Of a stretch of 64,000 bases of DNA, positions 1-8,144 are shown one piece after another. Numbering within the stretch: position 1 is the first letter of the stretch; each line of letters opens with the position of its first letter. Under the pieces are notes generated by a model. The model was not told where the DNA came from, did not search any database, and was given only the letters and a program-made list of their open reading frames with translations. The translations under genes were made by a program, and so were the position numbers. The stretch spans positions 372,001 through 436,000 of the forward strand of contig NZ_JNYY01000006.1 of NCBI RefSeq assembly GCF_000716785.1. The letters are read 5' to 3'. Origin of the DNA: Amycolatopsis vancoresmycina (GTDB lineage: Bacteria; Actinomycetota; Actinomycetes; Mycobacteriales; Pseudonocardiaceae).

Positions 1-785
1 AGGAACGAAATCGCCGTCACGAAGGCGCTCACCGGCAGCCCCGGCGCCAGCGACAGCAGGATGCCGCCGATCGCCGACACCTCGGCGAACACGATCGACA
101 GCACCGTGGCCTTCCACGGCGACGCCGTCACGCGGGCCGCCGCGGCCGCCGGTGTCACCATCAGCGCCACCACCAGCAGCGAGCCGACCACCTTGACGCT
201 CAGCGCCGTCGAGACGCCCACCAGCAGCGCGAACACCACCGTCAGCGTCTTCACCGGGACCCCGCGCGCCACGGCCACGTTCCGGTCCACCGACGCGAAC
301 AGCAGCGGCCGGTAGACCAGCGCCAGCACCGCCAGCACCACCGCCGACGACACCACGAACAACGTCAGGTTCGTCGAGTCGATCGTGATGATCTGGCCGG
401 TCAGGATGCCGAACTTGTTCCCGGACCGTCCTTTGTAGAAGGACAGGAACAGCACGCCCATGCCGAGGCCGAACGACAGGATCACACCGATCACCGAGTC
501 GCGGTCGGCGTCACGCGCGCCCAGGATGCCCAGCAGCAGCGCCGCCACGACCGCGCCGATCAGGGCGCCGTACTCGACGCCGATGCCGAGCAGCAGGGCC
601 GCCGCGCCGCCGGTGAACGCCAGCTCGGACGTCCCGTGCACCGCGAACGACATCCGCCGCATCACGATCAGCGGGCCCATCACCCCGGCCACCAGGCCGA
701 GGATCGCGGCCGCCAGCAACGCCGTCTGGACGCCTTCGAGCTGGGTGATCAGCTCCCACGTCTTGCCGAAGTCGAACAGATCCAA
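1..785 (-). CDS. Metal ABC transporter permease (ZnuB-like), partial
   Basis: This is the membrane permease of a zinc or manganese uptake ABC transporter. The reading frame runs off the left edge, so the C-terminus is missing. About 261 residues are visible and contain repeated hydrophobic spans typical of the ABC-3 family, with a conserved stretch near VMRRMSFAVHGTSELAFTGG close to the N-terminus. The likely start is TTG at 785, which lies 3 bp downstream of the stop of the ATPase gene. It is therefore the last visible gene of a three-gene operon (binding protein, ATPase, permease). Zinc is the preferred substrate because of the Zur-like box upstream of the operon, but manganese cannot be excluded. 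Confidence 0.9.
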   Translation of the reverse strand, partial: MDLFDFGKTWELITQLEGVQTALLAAAILGLVAGVMGPLIVMRRMSFAVHGTSELAFTGGAAALLLGIGVEYGALIGAVVAALLLGILGARDADRDSVIGVILSFGLGMGVLFLSFYKGRSGNKFGILTGQIITIDSTNLTLFVVSSAVVLAVLALVYRPLLFASVDRNVAVARGVPVKTLTVVFALLVGVSTALSVKVVGSLLVVALMVTPAAAAARVTASPWKATVLSIVFAEVSAIGGILLSLAPGLPVSAFVTAISF

Positions 786-788
786 GAC

Positions 789-1634
789 TCAGCCCACTTG
801 CTCTTCGACGTCGTGTTCGTGGTGGTGCGGCTCCTCCTCGCACAACGCGCTCTGCGCGCCCGCGATGTGGATCTGGCCGCCGACCTTGAGCACCTCGACC
901 CGGGTGCCGTACAGCTGCGACAGCGTCTCCGTCGTCATGACCTCGTCCGGCTTGCCGATCCGGAACTGGCCGTTGACCAGGTACAACACGCGGTCGACGA
1001 AGGGCAGCACGGGGTTGATCTCGTGCGTCACGAACAGCACGGCCGTCCCCGCCGACTGCCGTCGCGAATCGATCAGCTCGCTGATCGCGCGCTGGTGGGC
1101 GAGGTCGAGCGAGAGCAGCGGCTCGTCGCACAGCAGCACCTCGGGGTCGCCGACCAGGGCCTGCGCCACCCGCAGCCGCTGCTGCTCGCCGCCGGACAGC
1201 CGGCCGACGGGCTGCTTCGCGTACCGCGTGGCCCCGACGGCTTCGATCGCCGCGGCCACCTGACGACGACGGGCCGCCATGCCGAACAGGCCAGGGCCCC
1301 AGCGGTGGCCGTCGAGCCCCAGCCCGACCAGGTCGACCCCGCGCAGCGTCAGCGACTCGTCGATCGCGCGCTGCTGCGGGATGTAGCCGACCTTGCGGTT
1401 CGCGCCGCCCGGGCGGCCGCCGGCGATCTCCACCGAGCCCGCCGAGAGCTCCTGCATGCCGAGCAGGGCCTTCAGGAAACTGCTCTTGCCGGAGCCGTTC
1501 GGGCCGAGCACGGCGAGGAACTCCCCGGGCTCGACGACGAGGTCCAGCCCCGACCAGAGGGTCCGGGGGCCGAACGCCAGGCCCGCACCGCGGACCCGGA
1601 CCGCGGGGCGTACGTCGTCGGATACGAGTGCCAT
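789..1634 (-). CDS. Metal ABC transporter ATP-binding protein (ZnuC-like)
   Basis: This is the cytoplasmic ATPase (281 aa) that powers metal import. The Walker A motif GPNGSGKSS, the ABC signature LSGGEQQRL, the Walker B region VLLCDEPLLSLD and a switch histidine in FVTHE are all present. The ATG at 1634 is chosen because the family alignment begins a few residues later. The gene lies 2 bp downstream of the binding-protein gene and 3 bp upstream of the permease, so the three are probably cotranscribed. The C-terminal tail is histidine-rich (HHHEHD), which is common in zinc transport components. Confidence 0.93.
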   Translation of the reverse strand: MALVSDDVRPAVRVRGAGLAFGPRTLWSGLDLVVEPGEFLAVLGPNGSGKSSFLKALLGMQELSAGSVEIAGGRPGGANRKVGYIPQQRAIDESLTLRGVDLVGLGLDGHRWGPGLFGMAARRRQVAAAIEAVGATRYAKQPVGRLSGGEQQRLRVAQALVGDPEVLLCDEPLLSLDLAHQRAISELIDSRRQSAGTAVLFVTHEINPVLPFVDRVLYLVNGQFRIGKPDEVMTTETLSQLYGTRVEVLKVGGQIHIAGAQSALCEEEPHHHEHDVEEQVG

Positions 1635-1636
1635 GG

Positions 1637-2542
1637 CTACTTCAACGCCCCAGCCAGCTCGTCGACTTCCCCGGTCATCCAGCCAATGTAGTCCGTCACA
1701 CCCGCGGGCAGCGTTTCGGTCACGTCCACGACCCCGATCCCGGCGGCCTTCGCCTGCGCGACGACGTCCTGGGTCAGCGGGGTCACCGTCTGGGCGTTGT
1801 TGATCAGCGCCTTGACCTGTTTCGTGGCGATGAGCTGCTTGTACTCGTTCACCGCGCCGGCCGGGACGTCGGTGTCGTTCTCGACGGCGTCGGAAAACGC
1901 CTTGGGCGTCGCGTCCGTCAGCTTCGCGCTCCGGAGCAGGTAGTGCGCGACCGGCTCGGTGACGACGACCTTCGCACCCGGATGGGTGGCGCCGAGCTCG
2001 CCGAGCCGCTTCTCGAGCGCGTCGACCTTGGCCTTGAACGCCTTCGCGTTGTCGGCGAAGAGCTGCTTCGACGCCGGCTGCAGCTCGCCGAGCTGCGTCG
2101 CGAGCTGGTCGGCGACCTTGTCGACGCCCGGCAGGTCGTACCAGACGTGCTCGTTCTCGTCGCCGGTCGCGGCGATGTCGTAGGCGACCAGCTTCTTCGC
2201 GTCCCCGGCCTGGTCGCTGAGCTTGCCGAAGAACTCGTCGTAGCCGCCGCCGTTGGACAGCAGCAGCTGCGCGCCCTTCGCGGCGAGCGCGTCGTCCGCC
2301 GTCGTCTCGTACGAGTGCGGGTCGGCCGACGGGTCGTGGATGACCGACTTGACCTCGACCTTGTCCCCGCCGACGGCGCCGGCCACGCTGCCCCAGACGT
2401 CGGTCGAGGCGACGACCTTGATCTTGCCGTCGCCGCCGGCCTGCGCGCCGCCGTCGGAGGTTCCACCGGAGCACGCGGCCAAGGCGAAGAGGGACAGGGC
2501 CGAAGCGGCGGCGAGCACGCTCGTGGTGCGGCGGGAACTCAT
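1637..2542 (-). CDS. Zinc/manganese ABC transporter substrate-binding lipoprotein (ZnuA-like)
   Basis: This is the extracytoplasmic metal-binding lipoprotein (301 aa) of the operon. It has a lipoprotein signal peptide ending in LFALAAC, with the lipidated cysteine near residue 23, and a cluster A-I binding-protein fold. A metal-ligand histidine lies in the motif SADPHSYE, and further candidate ligands lie near EHVWYD. There is no long His-rich loop. An AGGAG ribosome-binding site precedes the ATG at 2542, and a Zur-like palindrome lies about 25 bp upstream. It is the first gene of the operon. Confidence 0.92.
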   Translation of the reverse strand: MSSRRTTSVLAAASALSLFALAACSGGTSDGGAQAGGDGKIKVVASTDVWGSVAGAVGGDKVEVKSVIHDPSADPHSYETTADDALAAKGAQLLLSNGGGYDEFFGKLSDQAGDAKKLVAYDIAATGDENEHVWYDLPGVDKVADQLATQLGELQPASKQLFADNAKAFKAKVDALEKRLGELGATHPGAKVVVTEPVAHYLLRSAKLTDATPKAFSDAVENDTDVPAGAVNEYKQLIATKQVKALINNAQTVTPLTQDVVAQAKAAGIGVVDVTETLPAGVTDYIGWMTGEVDELAGALK

Positions 2543-2566
2543 CTGAGGGACTCCTGGAGACGCTAA

Positions 2567-2581
2567 TGGAAACCGTTGTCA
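2567..2581 (-). promoter_or_regulatory. Putative Zur box upstream of the metal transporter operon
   Basis: The 15-bp sequence TGGAAACCGTTGTCA matches the actinobacterial Zur-box form TGAAAACGATTTTCA at 11 of 15 positions, as recalled from published Streptomyces and mycobacterial sites. It ends 25 bp upstream of the binding-protein start. Zinc-dependent repression of the operon is inferred from this match and from the gene content. Confidence 0.6.
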
Positions 2582-2702
2582 GATTCACCTTACCCCATCC
2601 GGATGACTTTCTGGCCATCCGATCGCGCTTTGGTGTATGCGTCTTCGTGCATGCGGATCGAGACATCGACCACGCGGGGTGTCTCTTCAAGAAAGTGATC
2701 TG

Positions 2703-2715
2703 AACCGTTACGGTT
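2703..2715. promoter_or_regulatory. Palindrome in front of the LacI-family gene, candidate operator
   Basis: AACCGT-T-ACGGTT is a perfect 13-bp inverted repeat ending 5 bp before the chosen ATG of the LacI-family gene. LacI-family repressors usually bind short palindromes of this type and often regulate themselves. No Shine-Dalgarno sequence is visible between the palindrome and the ATG, so the transcript may be leaderless. Confidence 0.5.
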
Positions 2716-2720
2716 TGCTG

Positions 2721-3821
2721 ATGGGACGTCCTATTCGCACCCGGAGGCAGGCGACACTGGCGTCGCTCGCGGCGGAGCTCGGTGTGTCCAGGACCACGGT
2801 GTCCAACGCCTACAACCGGCCGGACCAGCTGTCCCCGGAACTGCGCCGCCGGGTCCTCGAGACCGCGCGGCGCCTCGGCTACCCCGGTCCCGACCCGGTC
2901 GCCCGCTCCCTGCGCACCCGCAAGGCGGGCGCGGTCGGGCTGCTGCTCACCGAGAACCTCTCCTACGCCTTCCGCGACCCCGCGGCCGTCGGCGTCCTCG
3001 AAGGACTGGCGCTGGCCTGCGAAGACGCCGGCGTCGGCCTGCACCTGGTGCCGGCCAGCCCGGGCCGTGAAGACGTGGCCGCGGTGCACCGCGCGGGTGT
3101 CGACGGGTTCGTCGTCTACTCGGTGCCGGACGACGACCCGCACCTGGCCGCCGTGCTGGAGCGGCCGGTGCCGACGGTGATCATCGACCAGCCGAGCCTC
3201 GAAGGCATCGACCGCGTCGGCCCCGACGACGCCGCCGCGGTCGGCAAGATCGCCGAGCACCTGGTGTCACTCGGGCACCGGCAGGTCGGCGTGATCTGCA
3301 TGCGGCTGGCCCGCGAGCGCAACGACGACTTCGTCTCGGCGACCCGCCAGAGCGGCGCGCACTTCCACGTCCAGCGCACCCGGCTGGAGGCCCTCGCGGT
3401 GGCGTTCTCGGCGGCGGGCGTCGACTGGGCGGGCGTCCCGGTGGTCGAGCGGTTCGACCACACGGTGGACGACGGCGCCTCCGCGGCCCGCCAGCTGCTG
3501 GACGCGTACCCGCAGATCACGGCGGTGATCTGCACCTCGGACATCCTCGCGCTCGGCGCCATGGCGGAGGCGGAGCGGCGCGGGCTGCGGGTGCCGCAGG
3601 ACCTGACGGTGACCGGCTTCGACGGCATCGCCGAAGCCGAGCGGATCGGGCTCACCACGGTCCACCAGCCGGTGCTGGAGAAGGGCAAGACGGCCGGGCG
3701 GCTGCTGCTCAGCTCGGGCGAGCGGAGCGCGCCGAAGGTGATCACCCTGCCGACCGAGCTGCGTGTCGGGCGCACGTCGGCGCCGCCGCGGACCGTCGAA
3801 GAGCCTTGGTTCGGCGGCTGA
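2721..3821 (+). CDS. LacI-family transcriptional regulator
   Basis: This is a DNA-binding repressor of 366 aa. The N-terminal helix-turn-helix TLASLAAELGVSRTTVSNAY is followed by the hinge helix region and a periplasmic-binding-protein-like sensor domain. The sensor probably binds a sugar or nucleoside that cannot be named from sequence. The ATG at 2721 is preferred because family members start about 15 residues before the helix-turn-helix. An upstream in-frame extension from 2637 has no family resemblance. No sugar-catabolic operon is adjacent, so the target may lie elsewhere. A perfect palindrome just upstream suggests autoregulation. Confidence 0.92.
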   Translation: MGRPIRTRRQATLASLAAELGVSRTTVSNAYNRPDQLSPELRRRVLETARRLGYPGPDPVARSLRTRKAGAVGLLLTENLSYAFRDPAAVGVLEGLALACEDAGVGLHLVPASPGREDVAAVHRAGVDGFVVYSVPDDDPHLAAVLERPVPTVIIDQPSLEGIDRVGPDDAAAVGKIAEHLVSLGHRQVGVICMRLARERNDDFVSATRQSGAHFHVQRTRLEALAVAFSAAGVDWAGVPVVERFDHTVDDGASAARQLLDAYPQITAVICTSDILALGAMAEAERRGLRVPQDLTVTGFDGIAEAERIGLTTVHQPVLEKGKTAGRLLLSSGERSAPKVITLPTELRVGRTSAPPRTVEEPWFGG

Positions 3822-3921
3822 CCTCGTGACATTGCTCTTAACGCATTGCTCAGCGGGGTAGTCACCCGGTCAAATGGAGTGGTTAGCCCGCGCCGCGGGG
3901 CCACTGGCCGGAAGGTGACCG

Positions 3922-4413
3922 ATGACCTCGATCGACGTACTGCTCAAGCGCAACCAGGAGCTCGGCGAGGTGACGCCGGGTGACCGGTCGTCGCCCAAGC
4001 CGTCGCTGCAGGTGGCCATCCTGACCTGCATGGACGCCCGGATCCGGGTGTTCGAGCTATTCGGCCTGCTGCAGGGCGAGTCGCACGTCCTCCGCAACGC
4101 GGGCGGTGTGGTGACCGACGACATGATCCGCTCGCTGGCGCTGTCGCAGCGCAAGCTCGGCACCCGCGAGGTGCTGATCGTGCAGCACACCGAGTGCGGC
4201 CTGTCGATGGTGACCGAGGACGACTTCAAGGACGAGCTGGAGAGCGACACGGGCCTGCGGCCGACGTGGTCGGTCGAGGCGTTCCGCAACGTCGAGAACA
4301 GCGTCCGGACGTCGGTCGAGCGGGTGCGGCGCAGCGCGTACCTGCCGCACACGGAGAACGTGCGCGGGTTCGTCTACGACGTGAAGACCGGGAAGCTCAC
4401 CGAGGTCGAGTAG
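3922..4413 (+). CDS. Beta-class carbonic anhydrase
   Basis: This enzyme (163 aa) interconverts CO2 and bicarbonate. The zinc ligands are visible as Cys36 in TCMDAR, His89 and Cys92 in QHTECG. The Asp38/Arg40 dyad that controls access to zinc is intact. The short form resembles the mycobacterial Rv1284-type enzymes. A GGAAGGTGA ribosome-binding site precedes the ATG. The following glycosyltransferase starts 3 bp after the stop, so the two are probably cotranscribed. Confidence 0.93.
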   Translation: MTSIDVLLKRNQELGEVTPGDRSSPKPSLQVAILTCMDARIRVFELFGLLQGESHVLRNAGGVVTDDMIRSLALSQRKLGTREVLIVQHTECGLSMVTEDDFKDELESDTGLRPTWSVEAFRNVENSVRTSVERVRRSAYLPHTENVRGFVYDVKTGKLTEVE

Positions 4414-4416
4414 GCC

Positions 4417-5352
4417 TTGCGGGTCCTTTTCGCCGGGCTGGCCTCGGCCGGCCACACGTACCCGATGGTCCCGCTCGCGGTCGCGGCGCGGGACGTCGGG
4501 CACGAGGTGCACTTCGCCGCGGGTGAGCACGTGCACGCGGCGCTGCGAGGGCTGAACCCGTTCCGGCCGGCGGACTCGTTCTACGAGATCTACGCCGAAG
4601 ACCTCGAACCGGACCTGAAGCGGCTGCGGCCGGACCTGGTCGTGCACGGGTGGGGCGTCCCCGAGGTGGCCGTGGCCGCCCGGCGCGCCGGGATCCCGGC
4701 CCTCTGGCACGGGTTCGGCCGGATGATCCCCGACGGCATCGGGTTCGACCGCCCCTCCGGCGGCGTGCACCTCGACATCTGCCCGCCGTCGCTGCAGGAC
4801 GCGGACTTCCTCGCGACCGCCGAGCGGATCCCGTTGCGGCCCGTGCCGTTCGCCGAGCCGGGCGAGTTCCGGGGGCCGCTGATCTACCTGACGCTCGGCA
4901 CCGCCTTCGGCACCCCGGAGGTGCTCAAGACGGCGATCGAGGGGCTGGCCACGCTCGGCACGCCCGTCGTGGTGGCTACCGGCGGCGTGCCCGTCGGGCC
5001 GCAGCCGGCCCACGTGACGGTCCAGGCCTGGGTACCGCAGGCGGCGGCGATCGCGCACGCCGACCTGGTCGTGCACCACGGCGGCAGCGGCACCACGCTG
5101 GCCGCGCTCGCCGCCGGCGTCCCGCAGCTGGTCCTGCCGCAGGGCGCCGACCAGTTCGCCAACGCCGAGGCGCTCCTCACCGCCGGCGCCGCGGTGCGGC
5201 TCCTGCCCGGCGAACTGAGCGCCGACGCCGTCGCTGAACAGGCGCGCAAGGCGTCCGCCTGCCGCGACGCGGCCCGCGCGATCGCCGGAGAGATCGCCGC
5301 CATGCCGTCGCCGGCAGAGGTCGCTCGCGAGCTGCCGAAGCACGCGAAGTAG
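4417..5352 (+). CDS. Glycosyltransferase, GT1/UGT-like (compact)
   Basis: This is a predicted nucleotide-sugar-dependent glycosyltransferase of 311 aa. The N-terminus has the family's GLASAGHTYPMVPLA start, and the C-terminal donor-binding motif is VVHHGGSGTTLAALAAG, followed by the PQGADQFANA acceptor-side segment. It is about 80 residues shorter than antibiotic glycosyltransferases of the EryCIII type because the central region is compact. Translation probably begins at TTG 4417, three bases after the carbonic anhydrase stop. The substrate is unknown, and no natural-product cluster is visible next to it. Confidence 0.82.
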   Translation: MRVLFAGLASAGHTYPMVPLAVAARDVGHEVHFAAGEHVHAALRGLNPFRPADSFYEIYAEDLEPDLKRLRPDLVVHGWGVPEVAVAARRAGIPALWHGFGRMIPDGIGFDRPSGGVHLDICPPSLQDADFLATAERIPLRPVPFAEPGEFRGPLIYLTLGTAFGTPEVLKTAIEGLATLGTPVVVATGGVPVGPQPAHVTVQAWVPQAAAIAHADLVVHHGGSGTTLAALAAGVPQLVLPQGADQFANAEALLTAGAAVRLLPGELSADAVAEQARKASACRDAARAIAGEIAAMPSPAEVARELPKHAK

Positions 5353-5361
5353 CCTCCCGGC

Positions 5362-6237
5362 GTGGCTGTGGACGCTGACGTGCTGATCGACTGGTTCTCC
5401 GCGCACGGCCGGGAACTCCCGTGGCGCGAGCCCACCTGCTCGGCCTGGGGCGTCCTGGTCAGCGAAATCATGCTGCAGCAGACGCCGGTCGTCCGCGTGC
5501 AGCCGATCTGGCACGAGTGGATGGCGCGCTGGCCGGTGCCGTCGGCGCTGGCCGCGTCGTCGCAGGGCGAAGTCGTGCGGGCCTGGGGCAAGCTCGGCTA
5601 CCCGCGCCGCGCGCTGCGGCTGCACGAGGCCGCCGGCGTCATCGCGAAGGAACACGGCGACGTAGTTCCGTCCGATGTGGACACCCTGCTCGCGCTGCCC
5701 GGGATCGGGGCCTACACCGCGCGGGCCGTCGCCGCGTTCGCCTACGGGCGGCGGGCGCCGGTGGTCGACACGAACGTGCGGCGGGTCGTCGCGCGGGCGG
5801 TGCACGGCGCCGGGGACGCCGGGCCCGCGTCGAACACCCGGGACATGAACGACGTCGAGGCGCTGCTGCCGGCCGAGGACGCGCCCGCGTCGAAGTTCTC
5901 CGCCGCGATCATGGAGCTGGGCGCGCTGGTCTGCACCGCGCGGACCCCGAAGTGCGCGGACTGCCCGATCTACGACGAATGCGCGTGGCAGCTGGCCGGG
6001 CGGCCGGAGTACACCGGCCCGGCCAAGCCGGTCCAGAAGTTCGCCGGCACCGACCGGCAGGTCCGCGGGCGGCTGCTGGACGTGCTGCGCGGCAGCGAAG
6101 GCCCGGTCGAGAAGGCTCGCCTCGACCTGGTGTGGCACGACGGCGGCCAGCGCGACCGCTGCCTGGACTCCCTGCTGGTCGACGGCCTGCTGGAGCAGAC
6201 CAGCGACGGCCTGTTCGCACTGCCGGGCGAGCACTGA
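5362..6237 (+). CDS. mutY: A/G-specific adenine DNA glycosylase
   Basis: MutY removes adenine mispaired with 8-oxoguanine. The catalytic glutamate is Glu35 in SEIMLQQT, and the helix-hairpin-helix is LPGIGAYTARAVAAF. The essential aspartate lies in VVDTNV. The 4Fe-4S cysteines are in the pattern C-x6-C-x2-C-x5-C in CTARTPKCADCPIYDEC. At 291 aa it is shorter than E. coli MutY (350 aa) because the C-terminal NUDIX-like 8-oxoG recognition domain is reduced, as is common in actinobacteria. The GTG at 5362 is chosen; a GTG two codons later is also possible. Confidence 0.95.
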   Translation: MAVDADVLIDWFSAHGRELPWREPTCSAWGVLVSEIMLQQTPVVRVQPIWHEWMARWPVPSALAASSQGEVVRAWGKLGYPRRALRLHEAAGVIAKEHGDVVPSDVDTLLALPGIGAYTARAVAAFAYGRRAPVVDTNVRRVVARAVHGAGDAGPASNTRDMNDVEALLPAEDAPASKFSAAIMELGALVCTARTPKCADCPIYDECAWQLAGRPEYTGPAKPVQKFAGTDRQVRGRLLDVLRGSEGPVEKARLDLVWHDGGQRDRCLDSLLVDGLLEQTSDGLFALPGEH

Positions 6238-6300
6238 CGCACTGCGACCAAAGTTGGTCAATAGTTGTCATCGGCGCGTTCCGGAGTTACCGTTTCACAC

Positions 6301-7257
6301 ATGGTCACTGTTGACCGCCGGACCCTGTTCAAGGCAGGGGTGACCGCGACCGCGGCCGGCGCACTGGGGATGACGACCACGGGGACGGCTTCGGCAGCCG
6401 TGCCGACACCGACGATCCACGGCTGCTCCGAGTGGGGCGCCCGGCCCGCCGCCGGGCCGATCGTGGTGGAGAACCACAAGCCGACGTACATCGTCGTGCA
6501 CCACGCGGTCGACCCGCCGATGAACAACGACTTCTCGCTGGCCCGCGCGTTCTACGTCTCGCGGTTCATCCAGAACCTGCACATGGACAAGAACGGCTGG
6601 ATCGACAGCGGCCAGCAGTTCACGAACAGCCGCGGCGGCTTCGTCACCGAGGGCAGGCACCGCAGCCTGGAGATCCTGCGCGGCGGCACGCAGCACGTCC
6701 AGGGCGCGAACGTCGGCAACCACAACAGCGAGGTCATCGGCATCGAGAACGAGGGCCTGTACAGCACGGTGGACGTGCCGGCGGCGCTGTGGAACTCGCT
6801 GGTCTCGCTGGTCGCCTACATCGCGCACCAGTACGGCATCGCGCCGGAGTTCATCAAGGGCCACCGCGACTTCAACTCGACCGAGTGCCCCGGCCAGGTG
6901 CTCTACAACCGGCTGCCGGAGCTGCGGACGGCCGTCGGCCGCATCCTGGGTGTCGCGGTGGCGCGGTCCGAGGCCGAGTGGCCGCTGCTCAAGCCGGGCG
7001 ACACGGGCCGCAAGGTGCAGCTGGCGCAGGAGTTCCTGCGCAAGTCCGGCTTCGGCGTCCCCGCCGACGGCGTCTTCGGCCAGTCCACAAAGGACGCCGT
7101 GACCGCTTTGTCCGTTCAGGCCGGATTGCCGCGCGACACGTGCACCGCGGCGAAGGTGTCCGACGAGACGGGCTTTCTAGGAGCGGACATCTGGCCGCTG
7201 ATCGTCCCGGCCGGCCGCTCGACGGCGGCCTGGCGAGCGGACCTGTCCCGCGCGTGA
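6301..7257 (+). CDS. Tat-exported N-acetylmuramoyl-L-alanine amidase with peptidoglycan-binding domain
   Basis: This secreted cell-wall hydrolase (318 aa) is predicted to cut the amide bond between MurNAc and L-Ala. A twin-arginine signal, VDRRTLFKAG, leads into an Ala-rich cleavage region near residue 32. The Amidase_2/PGRP domain shows the zinc ligands in VVHHAVD and the distal H/C pair in KGHRDFNSTECPG. The C-terminus, from about residue 235, is a PG_binding_1-type repeat (LKPGDTGRKVQLAQEFL, ADGVFGQSTKDAV). The ATG at 6301 places the RR motif at residues 6 and 7. Confidence 0.92.
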   Translation: MVTVDRRTLFKAGVTATAAGALGMTTTGTASAAVPTPTIHGCSEWGARPAAGPIVVENHKPTYIVVHHAVDPPMNNDFSLARAFYVSRFIQNLHMDKNGWIDSGQQFTNSRGGFVTEGRHRSLEILRGGTQHVQGANVGNHNSEVIGIENEGLYSTVDVPAALWNSLVSLVAYIAHQYGIAPEFIKGHRDFNSTECPGQVLYNRLPELRTAVGRILGVAVARSEAEWPLLKPGDTGRKVQLAQEFLRKSGFGVPADGVFGQSTKDAVTALSVQAGLPRDTCTAAKVSDETGFLGADIWPLIVPAGRSTAAWRADLSRA

Positions 7258-7323
7258 CCAGGGGGTCGGTGCGCCGGGCTCAACGGCGCGCTCGGTGTGC
7301 CGTCCTTCTGGCCACGCGGGGTT

Positions 7324-8088
7324 TCAGCGACTGAGCACCTGGGAGAGGAAGGCTTCGACGGCGCCGCGGTAGATCTCCGGGGCCTCGTCGTGCGGCAGGT
7401 GAGCCGAGCCCGGCACCACCAGGTGCTTCGCGTCGGACACCCGCGAAGCGACTTCGGCCTGCTGGCCCGGCGGCATCGCCGTGTGCTCGCCCTCGACCAG
7501 CAGCAGCGGGCAGCGGATCGCCTCGACGACGTCCCAGTAGTCGCGGCGGCCCCATTCGGCGGCGATGACGTACAGGTCTTCGAGGTCCGCAGCCAGGTGG
7601 AAGCCGTCTTCGCGTTCTTCGACGCAGTCGGCGAAGTACTCGCCCACGTCGCCGAAGAACTCGCGGACGTGGCCGAGCGAGGAGAACGGCACCGGCCAGC
7701 TCTCGAAGTACCCGCGCCAGGTCTCGACGGTCCGGCCGCGCTGGTCCGGCGCGAAGTCCTCGGAGACGACCGCGCGCACCAGCTCCGGGTACCGCGCGGC
7801 GGTCGCCCACGCGTGCAGGCCGCCCATCGAGTGCCCGATGAGCACGGCCGGGCCCGCGTCGAGCGTCCGCAGGGCTCCGGCGACGTCGTCGGCGAACCGC
7901 TCGGTCGTCCACGGCCCGACCCGCGGCGCGCTGCCGTGGCCCCGCGCGTCCAAGCCGTACACCGCACCGTAGGGCCGGAGCCACTCCGCGACCCGCCACC
8001 ACGTCCGCGCGCGGCCCATCAGGCCGTGGAGCAGAACGATCGGCACGCCGGTGCCGCCGAAACAGAGCACGCGGCCACCTAACCACAA
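7324..8088 (-). CDS. Alpha/beta-fold hydrolase
   Basis: This is a 254-aa hydrolase of unknown substrate. The oxyanion region is LLHGLMG, the nucleophile is in GHSMGG, and the catalytic histidine is in GSAHLPH. The acid position reads VEGEHT, a glutamate where aspartate is usual. The start may be TTG 8088 or GTG 8070. The gene is divergent from the M1 peptidase gene, with about 56 bp between them, and convergent with the amidase. Confidence 0.85.
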   Translation of the reverse strand: MWLGGRVLCFGGTGVPIVLLHGLMGRARTWWRVAEWLRPYGAVYGLDARGHGSAPRVGPWTTERFADDVAGALRTLDAGPAVLIGHSMGGLHAWATAARYPELVRAVVSEDFAPDQRGRTVETWRGYFESWPVPFSSLGHVREFFGDVGEYFADCVEEREDGFHLAADLEDLYVIAAEWGRRDYWDVVEAIRCPLLLVEGEHTAMPPGQQAEVASRVSDAKHLVVPGSAHLPHDEAPEIYRGAVEAFLSQVLSR

Positions 8089-8144
8089 AACCCCTGGTGC
8101 GGAACGTGACCAAGCGATCGCAATCCATCACCTATGGTGGTCGT

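Noticed and set aside
2637..2720. Upstream extension of the LacI-family gene from ATG 2637
   Set aside because: The added 28 residues have no family similarity, and the palindromic operator would fall inside the coding region.
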